The notes under the pieces were generated by a model that saw only the letters and a program-made list of their open reading frames with translations, did no database searches and was not told the origin of the DNA. Positions 24,392 through 35,224 of a DNA stretch of 64,000 bases are shown piece after piece (positions within the stretch are counted from its first letter, which is position 1; every line of letters begins with the position of its first letter). The DNA is from Congeria kusceri. Its lineage: Eukaryota; Mollusca; Bivalvia; Myida; Dreissenidae. The stretch is from contig CM051025.1 in NCBI GenBank assembly GCA_027627225.1, positions 74,785,974-74,849,973 on the forward strand, given 5' to 3'. The position numbers and the translations under genes were made by a program.

Positions 24392-24838
24392 TTTGTATGT
24401 GCCTAATCCACAAAAATGGATAGACTATTTTAAAAAGAATAAAAACTTAAGCTGGGAAAGCATTTGCCATACCGCACACTGTTTCCGCAGAAACTAAATG
24501 TGTAACAATTAAATCAATTTCAGCGACAGATCAGTCTGTAGATCAGGCCAAAAGCGAACTGAAACGAGATGGTATAAAACCTCATGAAATGTCATCTTCT
24601 CTTCATAGACTTCAGAGAATTACATCAGTGCAACATCAATTCATTAACAGCAAACATCGTTAAAAGAAATGCAGAAAAAAACGACGAAAAAATACACCAA
24701 AAAAAGATACTGTTAACAAAAAAACGCATCCAAAATAAAAAGAAAAACATGTAAAAAAGAAACACAAAATTATTAAAAAATCACAAACAGTTAAAAAAAC
24801 AACACAGAAGCCCATTACAACGCGGGACATATTCCATA
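24378..24838 (+). pseudogene. Basic Polinton protein (candidate minor virion/core protein)
   Basis: ATG at 24378 opens MNQSNLYVPNPQKWIDYF. After frameshifts the coding trace continues (AKSELKRDGIKPHE near 24550) into a stretch extremely rich in lysine and arginine (24660-24810) and ends close to 24838, just before the capsid gene. A short ordered N-terminus followed by a very basic tail suggests a DNA-binding core or minor virion protein of the kind seen next to capsid genes in Polintons. At least two frame changes and several stops are present. Confidence 0.55.
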
Positions 24839-24845
24839 GCTAAAG

Positions 24846-27257
24846 ATGTCATATTTTACACAAGAAGGATTTTCTGAAGGTGTTCCTAATGAGTTGTTAT
24901 TGTTTGATTTACCACCGACTCAAGTTGCTGTGAATGATGTATACTTTCAAGAAATTCGACCATTATCTCAAGTGTCAGATGACACACCTATCGAGTTTCA
25001 AATAAGCGAACGAAATTCAATTCTTGCTGCAATTAAATAAATAAAATATAGGTGTATAAAGCTAGATACTAATCACACCACGACACATACATATTTCCCA
25101 TCTCAGCTGAGTTGAAAATCGCATTATCTAAATAATAGAGATATAAAACACATTTATTTACTTTTACACTGGTATAATTTAACCCCTTCGTTACCCTCCC
25201 ATAACTTTATTTCGATGGGAGTGTGACCTACATGGGGTGACCAGAAACTAGCCTTACTAATTACGTCATGATCTTCCTTTTAGACTAACACCCACGCATG
25301 ATAGTTGACCATAAAAAGAAAGACTCCCCTTGTCTCTTGTGCTTAGATATAACTATATTTAGTGGTTTTTTTTCCTGGTACCCTACGGCCTACGCATTTA
25401 CATGTTGACACTATATAACATACTATGTATTTGTTCTATGTAACATGTTGGCCGAAAGTTACTTTTTTGGGAGTACACGTAAACAACCACAAAAAAGTTT
25501 TGATGTTGATTTTTCTTCACATAATTATACGTTGAATTATTAATTTTTTCGATAACGCATGCATTTACTTGCTAACAATATTCATAAATAATAATTGTTT
25601 GTCGTGAGTTTTATGTCGAAACGTTAACTATTGGGATCACATTTAAACGGAAGCTCTAACAAAATGTTGTTTTTACTTATATATATTTCTCGTTTTCTAA
25701 TTATCGACCGAATTGTTGCTTCGTCTAGCTGTTTCCAGTAATTTATAAATACAACCTCCATATCCATTACAGATTGCTTATTGTTTTATATTAGTTTACA
25801 TTTTAAGAAATATAGTTAAACACACCAGACCACCTTCCCCCATAAACTTATATTGTACTTTTTTTTTGATTTTCTGATGTTTTGTGAAATTGTTATCTAT
25901 GAATCATATGCTCACCTGTTGTCACAATACATGTATTTTCCATATCCATTACAGATTGCTTATTCTTTTATATTAGTTTACATTGTAAGAAATAGAGTTA
26001 AACATACCAGACCACCTTCCCCTATAAACTTAATTTTATGATGTTTTGTGAAATTGTTATCTGTGAATTATATGCTCACCTGTTGTCACAATATATGCAT
26101 TATGTATCATGTGACCTGTTCTGACTATTTGGATCTAAAAGAAACACAGATATGTGTAAAGTTGAAAGTGAAAAATCCTAATGGTACTAATATAACCAGC
26201 AATAAAGTGGGACCAGTCAATTTATTTGTACAGGCGTTATTTTCTGGCGTTGAAGTATCACTACAAACAAAGCTATTATTTCATCGAATTACAATCCCTA
26301 TACTGCGATGATTCACACGCAACTAAACGGTGGATATAGCGCTACATCTTCACAGCTGGAAAGTCAACTCTTTATCAAAGACGATAGTGACCACCCAGAA
26401 GCATATGACCCAGAAGGAGCCAACAATGGATTATTTATTCGACAAAAGTACATATCAGACTCTAAAATATTAGAGCTTCAAGGACCAATTTATCATAGCT
26501 TATTTACGATTAAACGTACATGTTGAATCAAGTTGATGTGAAATTAAAACTCTACTGTAGTACTCCAGCATTCTGTCTGTTATCAGGAAATACATCACCA
26601 AACTATAAAATAAATATTACAGATATTTGCCTTTGAGCTAAAAAGTTAGAGTTAACCCCGCGGTTATCGTTGCCCATTCGGAGATGTTGAAGACCAGCAC
26701 AGACAAATACCCATTCGATAGACTCGATTGTCGTTCACAAACCATTGCCGCTGGAAGTAAAATGTTCACATGGGATAATCTATTTAAAGGGCAAAAACCT
26801 AACAGAGTAGTCATAGCTTTTGTAAGATCAAATGCATTGTCTGGTGATTATACATCAACTCTATTTCATTTTTTGAATTGTGACATTCAAAGTATTTGCT
26901 TATATGCAGATGGAGTCCCAGTGTGGGGAAACCCATTAAAATTTAATTTTAATAAAACAGAAGGCCAATGTTTCATGAGGGCATATACAAACATGTTTCT
27001 AATGAATAACATGGAATAACAATGATGGGCTTGATATAAACAGAGAGGACTTTGCACATACGTCAATTCTATTGTCATTTCAATTCGAACCTAGCTTTTC
27101 TAATGACACAACGTTTTTATCTCTGATGAAAACCGGTCATTTACGGTTTGAAGTTCAATTCAGAACTTCACTGAAAGAAGCAACTAGCTGCATAGCGTAC
27201 AGCAATTCACCAGGATTTTTTTCAAATCAACTCTCAAAGGACATGATTACAGAATGA
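24846..27257 (+). pseudogene. Polinton major capsid protein, broken
   Basis: Coding traces in order: 24846-25040 (start MSYFTQEGF), an interruption of about 1.08 kb, then from about 26117 (YLDLKETQICVKLKV), 26308-26526, a decayed link, 26684-27019 (with GSKMFTWDNLF and CLYADGVPVWGNP) and 27020-27257 (ending DMITE). Order and motifs fit the double-jelly-roll major capsid protein of Polintons. Damage includes the insertion near the N-terminus, frameshifts near 26300, 26526 and 27018, and stops around 26636. The protein would form the icosahedral shell; this copy cannot. Confidence 0.82.
25041..26116. mobile_element. Insertion inside the capsid gene, with internal duplication
   Basis: The capsid reading is interrupted for about 1.08 kb. 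The right part is a direct duplication of about 175 bp (about 25757-25937 and 25938-26100), each copy reading CCATATCCATTACAGATTGC ... CACCTGTTGTCACAATA. The left part contains CpG-poor AT-rich sequence without an open frame. Exact edges and a target duplication could not be fixed, because coding sequence at the joins has drifted. Confidence 0.6.
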
Positions 27258-27289
27258 ATACATCACCAATTAAGTGTTGTATAGACTGC

Positions 27290-27732
27290 AGCTTAGTGTT
27301 AAAAAACACACTCTAGGTGTATTTGCAGCCGATCAAAAATTGCCAATCAACTTATCATTCCCTTGTGGTTTTATTGCAAATACAGATGACCATTAAAGAA
27401 AGGGTAAACCTTGGTGTTCGTTTTACTTTCCAAACTCTACAACTGTGGAATATTTTGACACTTATGGAAAACCACTTAGCTACTTTAATTATTATTTTGC
27501 TATGAATGTATATGAATTTTCATCAGTTGTTTAACATTCGAAGCAATTGCAAAGTGTGTACAGTGATGTGTTTGGAATGTATTGTTTGTTTTTCTTACTG
27601 CAAAGAATAAATTGCGTATCGTTTAATAATAGTGTAAATAGTTTTTCAAATGATTATGTATGCAATGATTCATGCCTATATAACTATGTTAGTAATATAT
27701 TTGTGAACTGTGTAAAACAAAATCAAATATGA
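27290..27732 (+). pseudogene. Polinton adenain-type cysteine protease, inactivated
   Basis: Coding trace AADQKLPINLSF (about 27320), then KPWCSFYFPN (27406), FDTYGKPLSYF (27454) and FGMYCLFFL (27571). This is the order expected for the C5/C48 His-Asp-Cys protease of Polintons and adenoviruses. The Asp (27457-27459) and Cys (27583-27585) remain, but the position of the catalytic His before Trp reads Pro (CCT, 27409). Stops occur at 27393 and 27532. Such proteases mature capsid proteins. Confidence 0.72.
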
Positions 27733-27828
27733 ATTACCAATCATGTAAACCAATAATAAAGTAGATGTGAATGTATATATTTTGTTGTTGTTTTATGTTT
27801 GTTTCATTGCTAATTGTGACTTACTTGA

Positions 27829-28464
27829 ATGCATACCATGGCAAATACTCTTGTTAAATGTCCAGCTACTTGCATTGTAGCAGGAGCAAGTGGAAGTGGA
27901 AAATCAACATTTCTTTTAGAACTATTTAGATATGCAAAAGACATGTTTGCTAACATTCCAAAGAAAATCATTGACTGTTATTCCTCATATCAATCTGTAT
28001 ACGATGATATGAAAACACTGGTGGATAACATAAAGTTTTTTTAAGGTTTACCAACCAAAGAAGATATGGATATTTGGTCTTTTGATTATGGTTATAAAAT
28101 TTTGGTAATAGACGATTTAGTGCAAAAAGCTTCAGAAAGTGTGGATATTGTTAACTATTTACAGCCATCACCAAAAATTTTCAGTGTTTTTTGTGGTTCA
28201 AAATTTGTTTTCGGGAGGGAAATACTTTCGCACCATTCAATTATCAGAGAGATCAGTTGCAAATTCAATGATTAGCGAGGCAAAATGTTCAGTGGTGAAA
28301 CCAAATATGTTATGGATGCATATACGAAAGCAACTAGAAAGAAATATAGTTACTTACTTGTGGATGTGAGTCCACATTCAAATATGCTATATAAACTTCG
28401 CACAGACATATTTCCACATCAAACGATGATGGTACTTCCACCTGAAAAGGAAAAATATGAGTGA
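27829..28464 (+). pseudogene. Polinton packaging ATPase (FtsK/HerA type), broken
   Basis: The frame from 27829 encodes a Walker A motif GASGSGKST (residues 19-27). A TAA at codon 72 (28042) interrupts it; the same frame then continues with a Walker B motif KILVIDD (residues 90-96). Around 28150-28280 the reading shifts between frames, and a final piece (28285-28464, with SYLLVDVSPH and LRTDIFPHQ) ends at a TGA. The family packages genomic DNA into capsids. Position after capsid protein and protease is usual. Confidence 0.87.
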
Positions 28465-28776
28465 GAAACTGAACAAGGAAAAACATTTTTAAAACTTTCT
28501 ATTGAATACAGGAAAGAAACAACAACAACTGTTGATAAAAAAAATAGCACTAAATCACAAATGGATGTGATAACTGTAGTGGTTTACAATGCTCTCATGG
28601 GGAATATAGAAATAAGTGCAAATAATAAACGGATGTTGAAACGATATAGAAATGCCCTTCGTAAATTGGTGTCAAAGAAGCTATCACAAAGGAAGCGAAA
28701 AGCGCTTCTCTTAAAATATTGGAAACATATGTCGATTTCAACACAAACATGCAACAACAAGCACGATCAACTTTGA
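28465..28776 (+). CDS. Small basic Polinton protein
   Basis: An open frame continues in phase after the ATPase stop, with an ATG at 28561 giving 71 residues. The core RNALRKLVSKKLSQRKRKALLL is a very basic amphipathic stretch. A similar lysine/arginine-rich small protein commonly occurs between ATPase and polymerase in animal Polintons, but its function is not known. The original C-terminus seems to continue past 28776 in another frame (LRKILQADEQFSFW, to about 28818). Confidence 0.5.
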   Translation, partial: ETEQGKTFLKLSIEYRKETTTTVDKKNSTKSQMDVITVVVYNALMGNIEISANNKRMLKRYRNALRKLVSKKLSQRKRKALLLKYWKHMSISTQTCNNKHDQL

Positions 28777-29011
28777 GAAAAATTCTTCAAGCTGATGAAC
28801 AATTCAGTTTTTGGTAAGAAATATTTATACAACATTTGCGTGAAATGAATTTCTCATTATATTAAAGGTTTGCGCGGAATTTAATTACTAATATGAAAAT
28901 GATTCTGTGTACAATACTTATTACTGGCTATATTTGACCGATTTATTTCAAATTGTTCATGAAATCGCATTGTTTACCTTGATTATCCATTACTATACCT
29001 TTTTTCAGGGA

Positions 29012-29775
29012 GACTATGGAGAACCTTCGCAAACATCGAACAGTACAGTTAGTCCATACAGAAGAACGACTTAAGAAGCTTTCTGCCAAATCGACGTACA
29101 AAATACATAGGATCTGATCAAAGGAACTTTCTGGTGTAGAGTTAAACAAAGTCAAAATAAAATTAAATAAACCCATTTATATTGGAATGACTGTTTTAGA
29201 TTTGTCGAAACATACTTTGTATGATTTCTATTATAACCACTAAAAAACCTGTATATCGACACAAAGTACAGAAGCAGATGACGGACACAGATTCATTATT
29301 GTTTAGCTGTGAAACAGACGATTTGTTTAATGATATGCAAGATTACTCTCACTTGTTTGATAAATCCGATTTTCAAGCTGATCATTTCCTGCATAGCAAC
29401 ACAAACAAAAAAGTGATGGGAAAAATGAAAAGTGAAACCAATGAAAAGTGTATTTCAGAGTACTGTGGCCTACGATCTAAAATTTACGCATTCGCTTGTA
29501 ATAACAATGAAGAAACACGAGCTAAAAAAAAAGATAAAAAAAAAGAATTTCAAGAAGTTGTAAACAGAAATTTAATATTGCAACATTTTAAAAACACATT
29601 TTTTAATCAAACTCAGGTATTATCTGAAATGCATACATTACGAAGTTATAACCACAACATGTATTTAGAGAAAATCAATAAAATCGGTATATTATGTTTT
29701 GATGACAAACGATATTTATTAAATGATGGTATCAGCTCATATGCTTATGGACATTACAAAATACAACAAAAGTAA
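29012..29775 (+). pseudogene. Protein-primed DNA polymerase B, C-terminal remnant
   Basis: Traces begin at about 29012 (MENLRKHRTVQLV), continue in other frames to about 29213 (IYIGMTVLDLSKHTLYDFYY), and then the open frame 29221-29775 supplies the DTDSL motif C of family B polymerases near residue 24, followed by a long C-terminal part ending SYAYGHYKIQ. The exonuclease domain and polymerase motifs A and B are absent, so only about the last fifth to quarter of the usual enzyme is left. The missing part must have been lost by deletion, since just 230 bp separate this remnant from the preceding gene. Confidence 0.85.
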
Positions 29776-31854
29776 ATAGTTGTGTTGTTTATTGTGTACA
29801 TAGAAATTACTGCGGCAAGGTGCCCTGAAAATAAAATAAAATGTTTGTTAATGTATCACCTTTTTTGAATTATTCATATTCAAAGTATATGCACGTGTGT
29901 TACCTGTATGTAACATATGACGTGTAATGGTTTATAATATATGAATTTTTTTCAGTAAATATGTTTTTGTTTTAATAACTCACCGGGGTAGCAAAGAACA
30001 TGTTTTCTTCAGAGAACACCTACAACAAGTTTACGCTCAATTAGGCTATGTTATTACTTTGTTAAGTACAATCAATGTTTTTCAATATAATGAATAATTG
30101 TATCTATGAAATAACATAATGACATAATGAGTCGCCTCCTGTTCAGGATTTTCAGTCTGCAATCATAATGTATTTACGCTTTAAAGCAAAAGTTAACACC
30201 CTAGTGTAAATATGCTTTGAAACTATTCCTATTTATTTACTACATCTTATTCCTACATTTAATATTTATGAAAATTATCAAATATCCTACCGCTTTTATT
30301 GGTGTTACAGGCAACACCTCGTACCGTAACGGGTGCTGGCTAGGTTTCCCAGTTTGTTGTGGTGGGGATTGACTCTATTAAAACTAACAACAACAAGACT
30401 AACACATCTTGCTTATAGAAAGACAAAATCTTACAAAGACATATCAAAATCTAAAAAAAAAAGAAATAAACACACACCTGAAAAATATCCCGTGTGGTAT
30501 TCCTCCATAACTAAGGATCAAATAAGTAAGATAATTATTTAACTAATGTGTGCTTAAACAAATACAAGTATTTTTCTTGGGTCCTCAATATGAACGTAAG
30601 TTACTCCCATAAAATATATTCCATTCATTTTCTATAATGTGTTCTTATTGTTCCATTTACACCTCTTTTTTGCGAAAATTAGGCTAATTTAAGATCTATT
30701 ATACATAATAACATAAACTCGAATGGGAAGGGACTGCATCATTTTAAAATATAAAGGGGAATTACACTTCGACCAGTCAAATGAGCGAACCGAACAACGA
30801 TGTACAGGCTGTTATGCTGGTTGACACCAATCAACTGACAATATACAATATAACCATTGTTTACAATAATGGGTGGAGTTAATCGAAGGTTTAACGATGG
30901 CGGCTGTCTGTTCACATATCAACCAAAGACACCACACAGGTACATCCGGAGGAAACTCTATTGCGATTGCTTGGGACTGTCAAAGACACAGAAACAGCAC
31001 ATACACAACCAGGTGTTGTGGACTATCAATTATTCCTATAATGTAATAAAAGCGTGGTAATTTAATCTTGGGTTGTTGTTTATATAGTGTTGTTTAAACG
31101 TTTTCACATAATATCGAATTAATTACGACTCACAAAAATAACAATTCACCTCAATAACAAATCGCAACAGTTTAATTACGATTCATCCCACTACTAAGTT
31201 GACTGTAACGAACCATTTAGAGGAAATTGGTTGTGACTAAATTGGGTTTGAATCATGGTTTGGAAAGAAATTAGATAATACTGTTTTAAAAAAAGTCCAA
31301 CATTATATATCTTCAACTGAAAATAAAACATGTTGTTAAAGTCATCTTCTGAAACTTTAAGAACCACGGTTATTAATCATTGAATACTTTGTATGTCCGT
31401 CCTGTTTATCGGAACACTACAGAGTGTTTTAAATCTGTCGGCATAAACATATTCAATACACAAACAAATATTGTTTGTGTTAATTTATCAGTAGGGCTGC
31501 AATTAAGTTGTTATGTATTTTTATCATACTTCAGTGCTATGTGATTTGAAACAAAACATTTCTGTCTCACTTGCTAAACTATCATGATATAAATTGTATA
31601 TTATTGTCATATAAAGCATTTACTACTTCTTTTACATTTTTAAGTTTTTAAAAGCTATATTTTAGTGTGCTCAATCATGTGCATAAACTTGTTAATAAGC
31701 ATATATGCCTACTAATGGTTAATAGTTTGTTGTTTGTATACTTATATATATTTTGATATTTGCTTATTTAATTTAAACAAAAAAACTAAATTATGCATGT
31801 TTTGTCTTTTAAAAACAAAGTTATATGCCATAATGTGTGACATTTTACAATAAG

Positions 31855-32085
31855 AACGTTCTTTGTTTGTGGTGGTGTTTGCAATGGTGACGATGATTTT
31901 CAACAGTAAGAGTATTTGTTCGGTTTGCAGAACAAATCAATTTGTTTAATCGTTGTAAGCATGACAGGTGTTGTAGCGTGTATCACCTCTACATGAGGGT
32001 TTGTAAAACCCATGATCGATGTGACACCTATTCAAGCGTGATGGTTTTCTGTCGAGTTTATTGCACTACAATCGTGGTCTAGCCT
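31855..32085. repeat. Direct duplication with hairpin, unit 1 (unit 2 at 33270-33510)
   Basis: Unit 1 has GCATGACAGGTGTTGTAGCG, a hairpin GGGTTT-GTA-AAACCC, then GTGACACCTA. Unit 2 keeps GCATGAAAGGTGATATAGCA, GAGGGTTTATGAAACAC and GTGACACCTG. The outer AGGTG/CACCT pairing is preserved in both units although the sequence between has diverged. Confidence 0.55.
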
Positions 32086-32102
32086 GTCATTGGTGAGATG
32101 TA

Positions 32103-32270
32103 TCTGCATAGTCAGCAGTACATGCTTGAGTCTGCATAGTCAGCAGTACATGCTTGAGTCTGCATAGTCAGCAGTACATGCTTGAGTCTGCAAAGTCAGC
32201 AGTACATGCTTGAGTCTGCATAGTCAGCAGTACATGCTTGAGTCTGCATAGTCAGCAGTACATGCTTGAG
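32103..32270. repeat. 28-bp tandem repeat, 6 units
   Basis: Six head-to-tail units of TCTGCATAGTCAGCAGTACA plus TGCTTGAG. They are identical except for one unit (CAAAG for CATAG, 32187-32214). The near identity indicates recent expansion in an otherwise old element. Confidence 0.95.
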
Positions 32271-34736
32271 GCAAAACGAAAATCATATACATACAATTTT
32301 ACGGTGAAATGAAGAAAGCAATAATGAATAATCGCAGTTGGTAAAATTCAAGTAACTGACGTAAATAATATCTTTACAAAGCAGCAAATAGCAGTTCATC
32401 ATTATGCAATGTATTTAAATTGGAAAACAACTATGAGCAACAGAAAAGTCAATGATGTCTTTTCCTTGGCAACATTTCTAAATAAATACTTAAAGATCAT
32501 TTACGAGTTATCTTCATATACTATAAAGGTCAGTAAATTAACAAAGTAATGTATGGTTTAAATATTAGTTTTAGCTTATGATTTAACCGTAGATATCTAC
32601 ATTGGGGACAAATACATGGAAAATGAAATTTTCATACCTAATCATTCCAGTATAACTATAAACTTCCGATAATTGACAGTCAGTTGACATGTTTGCGATA
32701 GGTTGCCATACGACATATCCGTCCTATTGTTGTTGGAATAGTTACTGTTACGATGTGAAATCAATATCTTAAGTATTGTCATAAAAAGCATTTAAACATT
32801 TACAAAGCCTTGTTTAACACATTTCAAATGTTGTACTTGATAAAACTCGATATAATATATCAAGGAGTGATGTTTAAATATTACATACTTTTACACTTTA
32901 TTTTAATTTTAACCTGGTAACTATGGTGTACATATTGTTCTGTTCATCTTAAAATAAGGTTTTCTATGCTTTATATATGTTTTATTTCATTTTTAAATGT
33001 TGTAAATAGTAAGGTATTCAAATGGTCTTGTATATAAATAGATTTTGTATTGATCTTTGAATTAGGCAGTTTGAAGAAATGTATAGACTGTGATATCATT
33101 TTGATAGTATTGATCTACTTTTACAAAACTGACTATGTACATAGCAATAAAAACTATGATATTCTTAATAGCATATTATTACGACACCTGTTTTTTTTTC
33201 TCAATAGGAAACTTATTTTGAATGTTTTATTTGTTTAAAATGTGATTGTTCATTTTTTTTTATAGTTTTACAATAAAAAAGTTCTTTGCTGTTGGTAATT
33301 ATAATTGCTATAAGTTTTAAATAGTGGTGATGATTGCCATGGTAAAAGTAGTTATTAGGTATGCGGAAAACGTCTAATCGTTCATTCGTTGTCAGCATGA
33401 AAGGTGATATAGCATGTATCGCATATACCAGAGGGTTTATGAAACACTTGATCTCGGTGACACCTGCCTAAACCTGAAGTTTGACAATTTTCTTTTATTT
33501 TTATTGCAGTACACAACATATTTAATAGTTGTTTGCAGCATGCTGTTCAGATAAAATATTCCGGAGAACAATTGTGTAAACGACAGCTTTCACATAAATC
33601 ACCGAAATGAATGACTACTCGTAGCTATAACGCCGTGAAAATTGCAAAGAGATCTGACTATTAATGCCACGCTATGTTAACGCTACCAGTAGCCAAAATA
33701 GCCGTTAAATTCTAAAATTTCTTATTGCCTACTACAAAGCATATGTTCACACTTTCTGGGGAAACATTTCTAAATAACAGGTTATCTTTGCAAAATAAAA
33801 CAAAAACATAAGCTACCAGTTCATATTTTTTAGGACAGATCTTCTTATACAGTGTTTGTCGTGAATGAATAAACGAAAACAATAAAACATAACTAAAGTG
33901 AGTAAGGCAAAAAATACGAATTTACACTAATCAGATTTACTTACTAAGCTATACAAAAAAGTATATACAATGTGAATTCCAATTGTTAAGTTAAAACAGA
34001 AAGTGAAAAGCATTTGTATTTCTTGTTTAATTTCATTATTCAAAGTGAAATGTCATACCAACAGTATACTGAGGAACGAAAGCAATATGTCCATCATCGC
34101 GTTGTACAAGAATTAGTCACATAAACACAGTACAAATTATTTGGAAATATTTTCACACGCTAACTGAAGATATTCAGATATTTAATTTTGGCTTTTGCGA
34201 AATCAAACAAATTTAGCTACTACTTCATATTCATAGCATAATGTAAGAGAGATCGTCGTATAAGGCGTCTGTCGTGAATGAAGATAAAACATTTACAAAT
34301 GAATACCAATCGAGTTTATGGAGAGTTGGTGAATATCACACAAGTTAGTCGTGTTTTATCAGAATATACATAAACGAAATATAAATATATACATATTATA
34401 CATAAACAATGATGAATAAGTCAACAGGTACGAATCTATACTAATACATATTTACTTATAAATCTATAACAAGAAAAGTTTACAATGTGAATTTCAATTG
34501 TCTAAAACAAAAGTGAAACACGTTTTCATTTTACAATAAGCTTCATTATTCAAAGTGAGATGCCATATCAACTACATACTAAGAAACCAAAGCAATATGT
34601 ATATTTTGTTGTTCAAGATTCAGTTAACTAAACGTAGTACAAATTAATTGGAAATATTATTACACGCTTACTGGAGATATTTTGCTATTTCAGGCGGCAT
34701 TTGCAAAAACCACGATTCAAATTTTTTTATTCCGTC

Positions 34737-35218
34737 ATTGTACATTTTTTAAGTTGGGTGCATTAAATTCTAACTCCATCCCGGTTGACCTTCTAGAAAC
34801 GCTGCTAACAGCTAGCCTAATGCTTTCTTTAAAATTGCTTAAAGTTTCAAAAAATGTTTCCTCTCTTTAAATACAGTTTAACATTTTGTCGTTTTTTTCA
34901 GCAATAGCGCATAGTCATTGTCTAGCTCACAGGTAAATTGTCGATATATCGGTGACCATATCACGTCTGTTAATCCAACATCACTAAAAAAATGACAACG
35001 TGTCGTCTGTAAACATATTCGATAAATAATTGTAGTGTAGCGAAGTTATTATAACTCCAAACAAAATGACCGCGGAAATCTTCGACCCTCCGAACGTAAT
35101 CAAAATGGCCGCGAAATATACCGCGAAAATCAACCCGCCGCACACCATTCCCGCGAAAAGTAGGGGTCCCGCCGACCCACCCAAAAAATGGCCGCGAGAA
35201 TCCTATTTTATCACTACT
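34737..35218 (-). repeat. Polinton right terminal inverted repeat
   Basis: Reverse complement matches 20565-21226, ending in AGTAGTGATAAAATAGG at the outer edge. It also contains, on the minus strand, the ATGGAGTTAGAATTT start seen at the BIR gene, so the first codons of that gene lie inside both repeats. Confidence 0.9.
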
Positions 35219-35224
35219 CATATA
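35219..35224. repeat. Target-site duplication, right (CATATA)
   Basis: Identical to the six bases before the left terminus (20559-20564). Confidence 0.9.

Larger units (their letters stand above)
29776..34736. other. Right 5 kb of the Polinton without recognised genes
   Basis: No Polinton protein is recognised on either strand. Short frames (30333-30542 with a lysine-rich end; 30781-30894 starting MSEPNNDVQA; 30857-31060) may be relics of accessory genes but have no known motif. The region contains a 28-bp tandem repeat (32103-32270), a divergent direct duplication with a hairpin (about 31855-32085 and 33270-33510) and another of about 260 bp (about 33930-34195 and 34430-34690). Overall it looks like expanded non-coding cargo. 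Confidence 0.5.
20565..35218 (+). mobile_element. Maverick/Polinton element, decayed
   Basis: A 14.65-kb element bounded by CATATA on both sides and by long terminal inverted repeats beginning AGTAGT. All recognised genes lie on the plus strand. In order they are a BIR domain, an unknown protein, a PC4-like domain, integrase with chromodomain, two conserved Polinton proteins, major capsid protein, adenain-type protease, FtsK/HerA-type ATPase, a small basic protein and the end of a protein-primed DNA polymerase B. Integrase, protease, ATPase, capsid protein and polymerase are the hallmark set of Polintons. Nearly every gene has stops or frameshifts, and most of the polymerase is missing, so this copy is not autonomous. 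Polintons are virus-like self-synthesising elements; this is a fossil copy. Confidence 0.93.

Noticed and set aside
32103..32270. 28-bp repeats as a CRISPR array
   Set aside because: Units are directly adjacent without spacers, and the context is a eukaryotic mobile element.
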